Assembly (NCBI GenBank): GCA_963682005.1
Contig: OY820914.1
Coordinates: 2,976,001 to 3,040,000, forward strand
Direction: 5' to 3'
Length of the DNA: 64,000 nucleotides
Source of the DNA: CAIYUC01 sp963682005
GTDB taxonomy: Bacteria > Bacteroidota > Bacteroidia > Bacteroidales > FEN-979
Positions 28,937 through 39,368 of this stretch are shown here, piece by piece. How positions within the stretch are numbered: the first letter of the stretch is position 1; the number at the start of each line of letters is the position of its first letter. A program made the translations under genes and the position numbers. The notes under the pieces were generated by a model. The model saw only the letters and a program-made list of their open reading frames with translations, was not told the DNA's origin and did not search any database.

Positions 28937-29632
28937 ATGGCTAAGTTGACAAAAAAAAGGAAAGAAGCTTTAGCAAAGTTTGAAAAAAATTCTGTTTTTT
29001 CCTTACCCGAAGCTGTAGGAATCGTCAAAGAGATCACCAATACCAAATTTGATTCCTCAGTCGATATGGACATTCGCCTTGGAGTGGACCCCCGTAAAGC
29101 CAATCAGATGGTAAGGGGAACTGTTACATTGCCGCATGGCACAGGGAAAACTTTACGTGTACTTGTGATTTGTACTCCAGATAAGGAAGAAGAAGCGAAA
29201 CAATCAGGTGCTGATTTTGTGGGACTTGATGAGTATATTGACAAGATCAAAAAAGGATGGACCGATGTTGATGTTATTATAACTATGCCTAGTGTTATGG
29301 CAAAGGTTGGAGCGTTGGGAAAAATTCTTGGTCCACGGGGACTTATGCCGAATCCAAAGACTGGGACCGTAACAATGGACATTGGAAAAGCAGTGAAAGA
29401 AGTTAAAGCCGGAAAAATTGACTTTAAGGTTGATAAGTTTGGGATCATTCACTCATCAATAGCAAAAGCTTCATTTGAAAAAGATAAAATTGTCGATAAT
29501 GCAAAAGAGCTTATGCAGACTATTATCAAACTTAAGCCAGCTTCGGCAAAGGGTACTTATATAAAAAGTATCTATTTGTCAAGTACCATGAGCCCTGGTG
29601 TTCAGGTAGAACCAAAATCTGTGAATGCCTGA
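28937..29632 (+). CDS. rplA: 50S ribosomal protein L1
   Basis: 231 residues, full length. Diagnostic segments are the MVRGTVTLPHGTGK loop and LGPRGLMPNPKTGTV. L1 forms the mobile stalk that helps deacylated tRNA leave the E site. In many bacteria it also represses its own mRNA, but I cannot identify an L1-like operator in the short gap before the gene. Confidence 0.98.
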   Translation: MAKLTKKRKEALAKFEKNSVFSLPEAVGIVKEITNTKFDSSVDMDIRLGVDPRKANQMVRGTVTLPHGTGKTLRVLVICTPDKEEEAKQSGADFVGLDEYIDKIKKGWTDVDVIITMPSVMAKVGALGKILGPRGLMPNPKTGTVTMDIGKAVKEVKAGKIDFKVDKFGIIHSSIAKASFEKDKIVDNAKELMQTIIKLKPASAKGTYIKSIYLSSTMSPGVQVEPKSVNA

Positions 29633-29662
29633 TTTTATTAGGAAAAACTGAGAGCGCTTATT

Positions 29663-30184
29663 ATGAAAAAAGACGAAAAAAACGAATTTATTGATGCTCT
29701 GGCTGAAAAGTTAAATACTGTCAACAATTTTTATCTGGCCGATATCTCTAATTTGAATGTTGAAACCAGCAACAAATTAAGAAGGCTTTGTTTTAAAAGA
29801 AACATACAGATAAATGTTGTAAAAAATTCATTGCTGAAGAAAGCGATGGAAAAGACTGGGAAAGAGTATAATGAACTTTATGGAATAATGAAGGGCCCAA
29901 CCTCTATCATGTTTTCGGAGGTGGTGAACGATCCCGCAAAATTGATCCAGGAATTCAGACGTACAAGCACTAAGCCTATTCTTAAAGGAGCTTATGTTCA
30001 GGAAACTGTCTTTATCGGCGATGATCAACTTCTTGCATTGGTAAATATCAAATCAAGGACTGAACTCATCGGAGATATTATCGGTTTATTGCAGTCACCT
30101 CTCAAGAATGTTATAAGTTCTTTGAGTTCAGGTGGAAATAAGCTTTCGGGCATCGTAAAGACACTTTCGGAGAGACCTGAATAA
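29663..30184 (+). CDS. rplJ: 50S ribosomal protein L10
   Basis: 173 residues. The N-terminal rRNA-binding domain (about 1-130, VKNSLLKKAME, GPTSIMFSE) precedes the C-terminal helix that carries L7/L12 dimers. It starts 30 bases after rplA, so there is little room for the long L10 autoregulatory leader known in Enterobacteria. Confidence 0.97.
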   Translation: MKKDEKNEFIDALAEKLNTVNNFYLADISNLNVETSNKLRRLCFKRNIQINVVKNSLLKKAMEKTGKEYNELYGIMKGPTSIMFSEVVNDPAKLIQEFRRTSTKPILKGAYVQETVFIGDDQLLALVNIKSRTELIGDIIGLLQSPLKNVISSLSSGGNKLSGIVKTLSERPE

Positions 30185-30250
30185 CTGTCTTGCCGGATAG
30201 AGTAAAAGAAATTATCAGAATTATTAATAATCTTAATAAACAATTGTAAA

Positions 30251-30625
30251 ATGGCAGATTTAAAAGCTTTTGCAGAACAGTTAGTTAATTTAACGGTAAA
30301 AGAAGTTAATGAATTAGCTAAGATATTGAAAGACGAATATGGTATAGAACCTGCAGCAGCAGCTGTTGCAGTAGCCGCACCAACTGCATCAACAGCAGCA
30401 GTGGCAGAAGAAAAAACCACATTTGACGTTATCTTAAAATCAGCTGGTCAAGCAAAATTAGCTGTAGTTAAATTAGTTAAGGAACTGACAAGTTTAGGAT
30501 TAAAAGAAGCAAAGGAACTGGTTGACGCTGCACCAAAAGCAGTTAAGGAAGGCGTTAGCAAGGATGAAGCACAGGCTTTACAGAAACAATTACAGGAGGC
30601 TGGTGCAGAGGTTGAAATTAAGTAG
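30251..30625 (+). CDS. rplL: 50S ribosomal protein L7/L12
   Basis: 124 residues. The N-terminal dimerisation domain (LKAFAEQLVNLTVKEVNELA), an alanine-rich hinge (about 36-52) and the C-terminal domain (FDVILKSAGQAKLAVVKLVK, then LGLKEAKELVDAAPK) are all present. It recruits translation GTPases as part of the L10 stalk. A long hairpin follows before rpoB. Confidence 0.98.
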   Translation: MADLKAFAEQLVNLTVKEVNELAKILKDEYGIEPAAAAVAVAAPTASTAAVAEEKTTFDVILKSAGQAKLAVVKLVKELTSLGLKEAKELVDAAPKAVKEGVSKDEAQALQKQLQEAGAEVEIK

Positions 30626-30656
30626 ATATTTACTTTCTACACAAGTATAAATAGTT

Positions 30657-30690
30657 ATAGACTTCTTACGATTTTTCGTGAGAAGTCTAT
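30657..30690 (+). promoter_or_regulatory. Long hairpin between rplL and rpoB (attenuator or processing site)
   Basis: A 15-bp stem (30657-30671 with 30676-30690) with a TTTT loop. The single non-Watson-Crick pair is U.G on the + strand RNA, supporting + strand function. It is followed by GGCTTATTATTATTTTATG, a T-rich but interrupted tract, as expected for a partial terminator. The rplL-rpoB gap in Escherichia coli also has an attenuator and an RNase III site; equivalence here is inferred. Confidence 0.7.
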
Positions 30691-30787
30691 GGCTTATTAT
30701 TATTTTATGTAGTTATGATGCGATAATTGCATCAGAATAGTTTAATTTCTAACCTGTTCCGAATTTTGGAACTCAAAAAGCAGACCC

Positions 30788-33700
30788 TTGGCTTCAAAAA
30801 AAATCGATAGAATCAGTTTCGCATCCACGAAGATTCAGTCTGAATATCCTGACTTTCTTGACATTCAAATAAGATCCTTTCAGGATTTCTTCCAGTTGGA
30901 AACAAATCCTGAAAACAGGGTCAATGAAGGATTGTATAAGGTATTTGCGGAAAATTTTCCGATTTCGGATGCCCGGAACAACTTTGTTCTGGAATTTTTG
31001 GATTATTTTATTGATCCGCCCAGGTACTCAATTGATGAGTGCATTGAACGCGGACTTACTTACAGTGTGCCATTAAAGGCAAAATTGAAATTGTATTGTA
31101 CTGATCCTGAGCATGAAGATTTCGAAACTATCATTCAGGATGTTTATCTTGGAATGATTCCTTACATGACTCCAAGAGGTACCTTTTGCATTAATGGTGC
31201 GGAGCGGGTAGTTGTTTCACAGTTGCATCGTTCCCCCGGGGTATTTTTCAGTACCAGTTTCCATGCAAACGGTGTTCAACTTTATTCAGCAAGGATTATC
31301 CCGTTTAAAGGTTCCTGGATTGAGTTCACGACCGATATCAATAATGTAATGTATGCATATATCGATCGTAAGAAAAAATTACCTGTCACTACACTTTTAA
31401 GGGCAATAGGGTACGAAAGCGATAAGGATATTCTTGAAATTTTTGGGCTTGCCCAGGAAATTAAAGTTAGTAAAGCGGCGTTAAAACGCGTGTTGGGGTC
31501 AAAACTCGCCGCAAGGGTTGTTCGCTCATGGATCGAAGATTTTGTTGATGAAGATACTGCTGAGGTTGTATCAATCGAAAGAACTGAAGTGATCATAGAA
31601 CGTGAAACCATACTTGAGGATCAGCACATTGACCAGATCGTTGATGCCGGAATAAAAACTATCCTGATACATAGGGAAGAAGCCCAGGCAACAGATTATT
31701 CTATCATTTTCAATACACTTCAAAAAGATACTGCAAACTCTGAAAAAGAGGCAGTTGAATATATATACAGACAGTTACGTAATGCAGAACCACCGGACGA
31801 AGAAACCGCAAGAGGAATAATTGAGAAGTTATTTTTCTCTGATAAAAGGTATGATCTGGGGGATGTCGGCCGATACAGGATCAACCGCAAGCTGAACCTT
31901 GACATTCCGATTGAAACCAGGGTACTTACAAAGGAAGACATTATCTCGATCATTAAGTACCTGATAGAATTGGTTAATTCGAAAGCAGATGTTGATGATA
32001 TTGACCATCTAAGTAACCGGCGTGTCAGAACAGTTGGTGAACAGTTGTATAACCAGTTCGGAGTCGGACTATCAAGAATGTCTCGGACCATCCGCGAAAG
32101 GATGAATGTCAGAGACAATGAGGTTTTTACCCCAATGGATCTCATCAATGCTAAAACACTTTCTTCGGTAATCAATACATTTTTTGGGACAAATCAATTG
32201 TCTCAGTTCATGGATCAGACCAATCCTCTTGCGGAGCTTACCCATAAAAGAAGAATTTCAGCGTTAGGTCCTGGCGGTTTATCACGTGAACGTGCAGGAT
32301 TCGAGGTGCGTGACGTACATTATACTCACTATGGTCGGTTGTGCACCATTGAAACCCCGGAAGGTCCGAATATCGGATTGATATCATCATTATGCGTATA
32401 TGCAAAGATTGATAAGCTGGGTTTCATTGAAACCCCCTATCACCGTGTAGTGGAAGGAAAGGTGATGCTTAAAGAGGCACCGGTTTACCTGACAGCTGAA
32501 GAAGAAGAGAAGAAAATCATAGCCCAGGCCAGCACGCCGATGCATGATAGTGGGAACCTTGCTGAGGATAAAGTAAAAGTCAGGTATCTGGCCGATTACC
32601 CGATCATTGAAAAGGCGAAAGTTGACCTGATCGATATCGCACCAAACCAGATCGCATCGATTGCTGCTTCTCTTATCCCATTCCTGGAGCATGATGACGC
32701 CAACCGCGCTCTCATGGGATCAAATATGATGCGGCAGGCTGTTCCTTTATTGAATCCAGAGATAGCACTTGTTGGGACAGGAATCGAAGGAACGGTTGCA
32801 CGAGATTCAAGGGTATTAATCAATGCTGAAGGGGATGGTGTTGTTGAATATGTTGATGCAAATGAAATAGTTATCCGATACAAACGGGATGAACAAGCAA
32901 AATTAGTCAGCTTTGATGATGATATAAAAAGTTATAAACTGACAAAGTTTCAGAGGACAAACCAGAATACCTGTGTCAACCTTAGGCCAATTGTCAGAAA
33001 AGGAGATAAAGTATTCAAGGGGCAGGTTTTGTGCGAGGGCTATGCAACAAAGGATGGAGAACTGGCTCTTGGCCGGAATCTTATGGTTGCATTCATGCCC
33101 TGGAAGGGATATAATTTTGAAGATGCAATTGTTATTTCCGAAAAGGTTGTAAAAGAAGATATTTTCACCTCAATTCATATCGAGGAATTCACACTTGAAG
33201 TCAGGGATACAAAACGTGGTGTTGAGGAATTAACGAACGATATTCCTAATGTTAGTGCAGACGCGACAAGGGAATTGGATGAAAATGGTTTGATCCGGAT
33301 TGGTGCGGAGGTGAATGAAGGTGATATTTTAATCGGTAAAATAACACCGAAAGGTGAAAGCGACCCTACTCCGGAAGAGAAACTTTTGCGCGCCATATTC
33401 GGCGATAAAGCCGGAGATGTAAAGGATGCTTCTTTGAAAGCGCCTCCCTCCATGAAGGGTGTTGTTATCGATAAAAAATTATTCTCAAGAGTTATCAAAG
33501 ACAGAAAGGCAAAAGCAAAGGAAAAGGATGATCTGAAGAAAATGGATGATGATCACCTGAAGGATGTTGAGAAACTGAAAGCAAAACTTGTAGAAAAGCT
33601 GGGTTCCATTGTCAATGGGAAGATCTCTCAAGGTGTTTACAACAACTTTAAGGTTGAAGTTATTTCGAAAGGGACTAAGTTTGGTCCTAAAATACTGAAT

Positions 33701-34597
33701 GAGATTGACTATGCAAATATCAATCCCAATAAATGGACCACGGATAAGGAGAAAAACGAACTGATCAAAACCCTGATCAATAACTATATAATAAAGTTCA
33801 AAGAACATCTGGGGGTATTTAACAGAAAGAAATTTGTTGCTGTTGTTGGAGATGATCTCCCTGCCGGAATCGTTCAAATGGCTAAAGTTTATATAGCAAA
33901 GAAAAGGAAGTTGAAGGTAGGTGATAAAATGGCAGGACGTCATGGTAACAAAGGAATCGTTGCTAGAATTGTCCGAGAGGAAGACATGCCTTTCCTTCAA
34001 GATGGAACTCCGGTCGATGTTGTGTTGAATCCCTTGGGAGTACCTTCCCGTATGAACCTGGGTCAAATCTATGAAACTATTCTTGGTTGGGCCGGGAAAA
34101 AACTCGGGTTAAGGTTTACCTCCCCGATCTTCGATGGTGCAACCCAGGATGAAATCAACGATTACCTGGTGAAAGCCGGGTTACCTCAAAATGGTAAAGT
34201 ATACCTTTATGATGGATTAAGCGGCGAACGATTCGATCAGCCAACCACGGTCGGCTACATTTATATAATGAAGCTCCATCACATGGTTGATGATAAAATG
34301 CATGCACGCTCAATTGGTCCGTACTCACTAATCACCCAACAACCACTTGGTGGAAAGGCTCAGTTTGGAGGACAACGGTTCGGGGAAATGGAAGTCTGGG
34401 CTCTTGAAGCTTTTGGTGCTGCAAATGTACTCCTGGAAATACTTACTGTAAAATCCGACGACGTTGTTGGAAGAGCGAAAGCTTATGAATCCATCGTCAA
34501 AGGTGAAAATATGCCGGTTCCAGGCATTCCTGAGTCATTCAATGTTCTTATACATGAATTGAAAGGACTTGGATTGAATGTAACCTTTGATGCATAG
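30788..34597 (+). CDS. rpoB: RNA polymerase beta subunit
   Basis: 1,269 residues, normal for the phylum. The start is TTG at 30788: the codons upstream are not start codons and no ATG occurs before the conserved ISFASTKIQSEYPDFLDIQI region. Recognisable parts are the GPGGLSRERAGFEVRDVHYTH segment, the GDKMAGRHGNKGIV motif near the active site, and the C-terminal clamp contact ending with FNVLIHELKGLGLNV. It forms the catalytic core with RpoC. The rifampicin-pocket region reads FMDQTNPLAELTHKRRISALG, the susceptible-type sequence. Confidence 0.98.
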   Translation: MASKKIDRISFASTKIQSEYPDFLDIQIRSFQDFFQLETNPENRVNEGLYKVFAENFPISDARNNFVLEFLDYFIDPPRYSIDECIERGLTYSVPLKAKLKLYCTDPEHEDFETIIQDVYLGMIPYMTPRGTFCINGAERVVVSQLHRSPGVFFSTSFHANGVQLYSARIIPFKGSWIEFTTDINNVMYAYIDRKKKLPVTTLLRAIGYESDKDILEIFGLAQEIKVSKAALKRVLGSKLAARVVRSWIEDFVDEDTAEVVSIERTEVIIERETILEDQHIDQIVDAGIKTILIHREEAQATDYSIIFNTLQKDTANSEKEAVEYIYRQLRNAEPPDEETARGIIEKLFFSDKRYDLGDVGRYRINRKLNLDIPIETRVLTKEDIISIIKYLIELVNSKADVDDIDHLSNRRVRTVGEQLYNQFGVGLSRMSRTIRERMNVRDNEVFTPMDLINAKTLSSVINTFFGTNQLSQFMDQTNPLAELTHKRRISALGPGGLSRERAGFEVRDVHYTHYGRLCTIETPEGPNIGLISSLCVYAKIDKLGFIETPYHRVVEGKVMLKEAPVYLTAEEEEKKIIAQASTPMHDSGNLAEDKVKVRYLADYPIIEKAKVDLIDIAPNQIASIAASLIPFLEHDDANRALMGSNMMRQAVPLLNPEIALVGTGIEGTVARDSRVLINAEGDGVVEYVDANEIVIRYKRDEQAKLVSFDDDIKSYKLTKFQRTNQNTCVNLRPIVRKGDKVFKGQVLCEGYATKDGELALGRNLMVAFMPWKGYNFEDAIVISEKVVKEDIFTSIHIEEFTLEVRDTKRGVEELTNDIPNVSADATRELDENGLIRIGAEVNEGDILIGKITPKGESDPTPEEKLLRAIFGDKAGDVKDASLKAPPSMKGVVIDKKLFSRVIKDRKAKAKEKDDLKKMDDDHLKDVEKLKAKLVEKLGSIVNGKISQGVYNNFKVEVISKGTKFGPKILNEIDYANINPNKWTTDKEKNELIKTLINNYIIKFKEHLGVFNRKKFVAVVGDDLPAGIVQMAKVYIAKKRKLKVGDKMAGRHGNKGIVARIVREEDMPFLQDGTPVDVVLNPLGVPSRMNLGQIYETILGWAGKKLGLRFTSPIFDGATQDEINDYLVKAGLPQNGKVYLYDGLSGERFDQPTTVGYIYIMKLHHMVDDKMHARSIGPYSLITQQPLGGKAQFGGQRFGEMEVWALEAFGAANVLLEILTVKSDDVVGRAKAYESIVKGENMPVPGIPESFNVLIHELKGLGLNVTFDA

Positions 34598-34673
34598 CAT
34601 TTTTTATCTGTGGGTCTACAACCCATAACTGATAAATTCATATATATTTTCAACCGACAATCAAAATATAATT

Positions 34674-37600
34674 ATGGCTTTTAGAAAGGATAGTACATTA
34701 AACAGTGGCTTTTCGAAAATTACGATAAGCCTTGCATCACCAGAGAAGGTCCTTGAGAGCTCGAGTGGTGAAGTACTAAAGCCGGAAACAATAAATTATC
34801 GAACTTACAAACCTGAGAGGGATGGTCTTTTCTGTGAACGTATTTTCGGACCTGTGAAAGACTGGGAATGTCATTGCGGGAAATATAAACGGATCAGGTA
34901 TAAAGGTATTGTTTGCGACAGGTGTGGTGTTGAAGTTACGGAGAAAAAGGTAAGAAGGGAACGCACAGGTCATATCCAACTTGTTGTTCCTGTAGCTCAT
35001 ATCTGGTTCTTCAGGTCTTTGCCAAATAAAATTGGTGCTCTTTTGGGTCTTCCAACTAAAAAGTTGGATTCAATCATTTATTATGAGAAATATGTTGTCA
35101 TAAATCCTGGTATAAAAAAGGCGGATGGTATCAACTATCTGGATTTTCTTTCGGAAGAAGAATATTTTGACATCATTGATAAACTTCCTCCTGATAATCA
35201 ATATCTGGATGATTCTGATCCGAATAAATTTATTGCCAGCATGGGTGCGGAAGCATTGTATTCCCTGCTTTCCCGGCTTGATCTTGATAAAGAATCCTAT
35301 GATCTGAGGCATAAGGCAAGTACAGAGACTTCCCAGCAAAGGAAGAGCGAAGCCTTAAAGAGGTTGCAGGTTTTTGAAGCTTTTCGTGATGCACAGAAAC
35401 GAATGGAAAATAGACCGGAATGGCTCATCGTGAAAGTTGTACCTGTCATACCACCAGAATTAAGGCCACTCGTGCCTCTTGATGGAGGAAGATTTGCCAC
35501 ATCTGACCTCAATGATCTTTACAGGAGGGTAATTATCCGGAATAACAGGTTAAAGAGGCTTATTGAGATAAAAGCCCCGGATGTCATTATGAGAAATGAA
35601 AAGAGGATGCTGCAGGAAGCTGTAGATTCTCTGTTCGATAATTCGCGCAAAGCCAGCGCAGTGAAAACGGAATCAAACAGAGCACTTAAGTCATTGAGCG
35701 ATAGTCTTAAAGGAAAGCAAGGTCGATTCCGTCAGAATTTACTTGGTAAAAGGGTTGACTATTCTGGTCGTTCCGTGATCGTTGTAGGGCCTGAAATGAA
35801 ACTCAATGAATGCGGTCTCCCGAAAGAAATGGCATCTGAACTATACAAACCTTTCATCATTCGTAAAATGCTTGAGAGAGGGATTGTGAAGACCGTAAAA
35901 TCTGCTAAAAAAATTGTTGACAGGAAAGATCCTGTGGTGTGGGATATACTCGAAAACATTTTAAAGGGACATCCTGTGATGCTTAACCGTGCCCCTACCT
36001 TGCACAGATTAGGTATCCAGGCTTTCCAGCCCAAACTTATTGAAGGTAAGGCTATCCAGTTGCATCCGCTTGTCTGTACGGCTTTCAATGCTGACTTTGA
36101 CGGTGACCAGATGGCCGTTCACGTTCCTCTTGGAAATGCAGCAATTCTTGAAACGCAGCTTCTGATGCTGGCTTCACATAACATCCTGAATCCTGCAAAT
36201 GGGGCACCAATTGCAGTTCCTTCACAAGACATGGTACTCGGGTTATATTATATGACCAAGGCCAGAAAAAGCGAGAAGACCGAAGTTGTTAAAGGAGAAG
36301 GAATGACATTCTATTCTCCGGAAGAAGTAATCATTGCATATAATGAGAAGAAAGCCAACCTTCATGCAATGATCAAAGTGAAGATCAAAGACAGGGAAGA
36401 CGGGGTGTCAGTTGTTAAAATGCTTGAAACGACCGTTGGCAGAGTTATTTTCAACAGGGTTGTTCCTGAAGAATACGGATATATAAACCAGCTGCTCACC
36501 AAGAAGGCACTTCGTGATATTATTGGTGATGTTCTGAAGAAAACCGGAACTGCAAAAACTGCAAAGTTCCTTGATGATATCAAGGATCTTGGATTCCAGA
36601 TGGCTTTCAAAGGAGGCTTGTCGTTCAATCTTGACGATGTTATCATCCCGGTGATTAAGGAAGAACTTGTTGGTGAAGCGGAACTTGAAGTTGAGGACGT
36701 TGTCAATAACTACAACCAGGGTTTTATCACCAATAATGAAAGATATAACCAGATCATCGACATCTGGACACACACCAACTCTTCTCTTACCCAAAAGCTC
36801 ATGACCCAGCTTTCCAAAGATAAGCAGGGATTCAATCCGGTTTATATGATGCTTGATTCTGGTGCGAGAGGTTCAAAGGAGCAGATCAGGCAGCTTTCAG
36901 GGATGAGAGGTTTGATGGCAAAACCTCAGAAATCAGGCGCTTCAGGGGGTGAAATCATTGAAAATCCGATTCTTTCAAATTTTAAAGAAGGATTATCGGT
37001 TCTTGAATATTTCATTTCAACGCATGGTGCCCGTAAAGGTCTTGCAGATACTGCATTGAAGACCGCTGATGCCGGTTACCTGACACGCCGGCTCGTGGAT
37101 GTTGCCCAGGATGTAATCATTTCTGAAGAAGATTGTGGTACACTGAGAGGTCTGACAATTTCCGCTTTGAAAAAACAGGAGGAAGTTGTTGAAACATTAT
37201 ATGACAGGATTCTTGGGAGGGTTGCATTACATGATATTTACCACCCTCAGACCGGAAAGCTCATTATCCTGGCGAGCCAGGAAATAACGGAAGAAATTGC
37301 GCATATGATTGAGGATTCTCCTCTTGAAACTGCAGAGATCCGTTCAGTGCTAACCTGCGAAGCGAAAAAAGGTGTTTGTGCAAAGTGTTATGGAAGAAAC
37401 CTTGCGACTGGTCGCATGGTTGAAAAAGGTGAAGCCGTAGGTGTCATTGCCGCACAATCAATTGGTGAACCCGGTACACAGCTTACCTTGCGTACATTCC
37501 ACGTAGGAGGGGTTGCGGGTGCACATATTGCAAGTACATCACGGATTGAAGCTAAATATGACGGTTTACTAGAAATTGATGAACTTCGTTCCGTCGAGTA

Positions 37601-38960
37601 CACAAACAACACTGGTCAGAAATATGCAATTGTTTTGGGACGGTCAGCTGAAATGCGCATCGTAGATAAAAATACCCGTATTGCATTAAGTTCGGCCAAT
37701 ATCCCTTACGGTGCAAACCTCTACTTTAAAAATGGCAATGAGGTGAAAAAAGGAGACCTTATCAGTGATTGGGATCCCTATAATGCCGTAATCCTGTCAG
37801 AGGTTGCAGGAAAAGTTAGCTTTGATAATATTATTGAAGGTGTTACTTTCAGGGTTGAATCTGATGAACAAACGGGGTATCATGACAAGGTGATCATTGA
37901 AACAAGACAGAAAGCAAAGAATCCATCCATCAACATCCTGAATTCATCGGGAGATATTATTCGAACATATGATATCCCAGTTGGAGCTCACATTATCGTT
38001 GAAGATAAAGCTAAGATTAAAGCAGGAGAAGTCCTTGTAAAAATCCCAAGAGCCATTGGAAAAGCAGGTGACATTACGGGAGGTTTGCCAAGGGTGACTG
38101 AATTGTTTGAAGCCAGAAATCCATCCGATCCGGCTGTAGTCTCTGAAATAGATGGAGTTGTTTCGTTTGCAAAGAAACTCAAGAGAGGAAACCGGGAAGT
38201 TATCATTACATCGAAAACAGGAGAAGAAAAAAGGTATCTTGTTCCTACCTCCAAACAGATTCTTGCCCAGGAAAATGACTATGTAAAGGCAGGAACTCCG
38301 TTATCTGAGGGGGCGATGACCCCGAGCGACATTCTCGCTATCAAAGGACCAATGAAAGTCCAGGAGTATATTGTTAATGAAATACAGGAAGTATACCGGC
38401 TCCAGGGTGTCAAGATCAATGATAAGCATTTTGAAACCATTGTTCGCCAGATGATGCGAAAAGTCGAAGTAGAAGACCCGGGTGATTCCAAGTTCCTTGA
38501 AGGAGAATTGGTGAATAAAATTGATTTCCAGGATGAGAATGACTGGATCTACGGGAAAAAAGTTGTTACTGACCCTGGTGATTCACCCAATTTCAAGCCT
38601 GGACAGATCATCAGTGCACGTAAGCTCCGGGATGAAAACTCGATGCTTAAAAGAAAGGATAAAAAACTTGTGGAAGCGAGAGATGCACAGCCGGCAACAG
38701 CGCGTCAGGTTCTTCAGGGGATTACGCGGGCATCTCTGCAAACCAAAAGCTGGATATCTGCAGCTTCTTTCCAGGAAACGACCAAGGTTCTCACACAGGC
38801 TTCGATAAATGCAAGACAGGATGAACTGATCGGTTTAAAAGAGAATGTTATTGTTGGTCATCTGATTCCTGCCGGAACAGGTTTAAGGGAATATGAAAAC
38901 CTGATCGTTGGCAGCAAAGAAGAATACGAAACACTTATGGCATCTAAAGTTGAAGACTAA
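34674..38960 (+). CDS. rpoC: RNA polymerase beta' subunit
   Basis: 1,428 residues. The N-terminal zinc ribbon (CHCGKYKRIRYKGIVCDRCG), the catalytic NADFDGDQMAVH with three Mg-binding Asp residues, the trigger-loop region around MRGLMAKPQKSG and the second zinc site (CGTLRGL ... CEAKKGVCAKCYGR) are intact. It follows rpoB by 76 bases and is co-transcribed with it. Length is normal for Bacteroidota, without large lineage-specific insertions that I can recognise. Confidence 0.98.
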   Translation: MAFRKDSTLNSGFSKITISLASPEKVLESSSGEVLKPETINYRTYKPERDGLFCERIFGPVKDWECHCGKYKRIRYKGIVCDRCGVEVTEKKVRRERTGHIQLVVPVAHIWFFRSLPNKIGALLGLPTKKLDSIIYYEKYVVINPGIKKADGINYLDFLSEEEYFDIIDKLPPDNQYLDDSDPNKFIASMGAEALYSLLSRLDLDKESYDLRHKASTETSQQRKSEALKRLQVFEAFRDAQKRMENRPEWLIVKVVPVIPPELRPLVPLDGGRFATSDLNDLYRRVIIRNNRLKRLIEIKAPDVIMRNEKRMLQEAVDSLFDNSRKASAVKTESNRALKSLSDSLKGKQGRFRQNLLGKRVDYSGRSVIVVGPEMKLNECGLPKEMASELYKPFIIRKMLERGIVKTVKSAKKIVDRKDPVVWDILENILKGHPVMLNRAPTLHRLGIQAFQPKLIEGKAIQLHPLVCTAFNADFDGDQMAVHVPLGNAAILETQLLMLASHNILNPANGAPIAVPSQDMVLGLYYMTKARKSEKTEVVKGEGMTFYSPEEVIIAYNEKKANLHAMIKVKIKDREDGVSVVKMLETTVGRVIFNRVVPEEYGYINQLLTKKALRDIIGDVLKKTGTAKTAKFLDDIKDLGFQMAFKGGLSFNLDDVIIPVIKEELVGEAELEVEDVVNNYNQGFITNNERYNQIIDIWTHTNSSLTQKLMTQLSKDKQGFNPVYMMLDSGARGSKEQIRQLSGMRGLMAKPQKSGASGGEIIENPILSNFKEGLSVLEYFISTHGARKGLADTALKTADAGYLTRRLVDVAQDVIISEEDCGTLRGLTISALKKQEEVVETLYDRILGRVALHDIYHPQTGKLIILASQEITEEIAHMIEDSPLETAEIRSVLTCEAKKGVCAKCYGRNLATGRMVEKGEAVGVIAAQSIGEPGTQLTLRTFHVGGVAGAHIASTSRIEAKYDGLLEIDELRSVEYTNNTGQKYAIVLGRSAEMRIVDKNTRIALSSANIPYGANLYFKNGNEVKKGDLISDWDPYNAVILSEVAGKVSFDNIIEGVTFRVESDEQTGYHDKVIIETRQKAKNPSINILNSSGDIIRTYDIPVGAHIIVEDKAKIKAGEVLVKIPRAIGKAGDITGGLPRVTELFEARNPSDPAVVSEIDGVVSFAKKLKRGNREVIITSKTGEEKRYLVPTSKQILAQENDYVKAGTPLSEGAMTPSDILAIKGPMKVQEYIVNEIQEVYRLQGVKINDKHFETIVRQMMRKVEVEDPGDSKFLEGELVNKIDFQDENDWIYGKKVVTDPGDSPNFKPGQIISARKLRDENSMLKRKDKKLVEARDAQPATARQVLQGITRASLQTKSWISAASFQETTKVLTQASINARQDELIGLKENVIVGHLIPAGTGLREYENLIVGSKEEYETLMASKVED

Positions 38961-38972
38961 AAAAACGAAAAT

Positions 38973-39284
38973 ATGCAGGATAACAAAAATAACCCGAGTC
39001 AATTAAATATTGAGATTTCGGATGAAGTCGGAGAAGGCATCTATTCCAATCTGGCAGTGATCACCCATTCGCCATCGGAATTCATTATTGATTTCATCAA
39101 GATGATGCCGGGAGTGCCAAAAGCAAAAGTGAAATCAAGAATTATTCTCACACCACAGCATGCCAAAAGATTATATAAGGCATTAAAGGAGAATGTTGCC
39201 AAATATGAACAGGCTCATGGGGAAATCAAAGACAGTGGAGGTGATATGCCCTTTAATTTAGGATTACCAACTGCCCAGGCTTAA
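38973..39284 (+). CDS. DUF3467 domain protein
   Basis: 103 residues. The core IYSNLAVITHSPSEFIIDF and RIILTPQHAKRLYKALKENV match the DUF3467 family, which often lies directly after rpoC in Bacteroidota. It is small, soluble and has no transmembrane or nucleic-acid motif that I can name. The 12-base gap to rpoC implies co-transcription with RNA polymerase subunits. Function unknown. Confidence 0.88.
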   Translation: MQDNKNNPSQLNIEISDEVGEGIYSNLAVITHSPSEFIIDFIKMMPGVPKAKVKSRIILTPQHAKRLYKALKENVAKYEQAHGEIKDSGGDMPFNLGLPTAQA

Positions 39285-39318
39285 AGGCCTTCGGTAAGTA
39301 ATACTATTTTATATTCAT

Positions 39319-39360
39319 CGACCCTGCAGCGATCATTGATTGCAGCAGGGTCGTTGTGTT
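39319..39360. terminator. Convergent terminator between the rpoC operon and the thioredoxin-family gene
   Basis: A 9-bp GC-rich stem (CGACCCTGC 39319-39327 with GCAGGGTCG 39345-39353) with a 17-base loop, then TTGTGTTTG. It lies between convergent genes and may serve both directions. Confidence 0.65.
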
Positions 39361-39368
39361 TGTGGCGG

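Noticed and set aside
29633..29662. L10-type autoregulatory leader before rplJ
   Set aside because: Only 30 bases separate rplA and rplJ and no structured element is visible there.
33485..34066. 193-codon frame antisense to rpoB
   Set aside because: Shadow of the rpoB reading frame, with no independent support.
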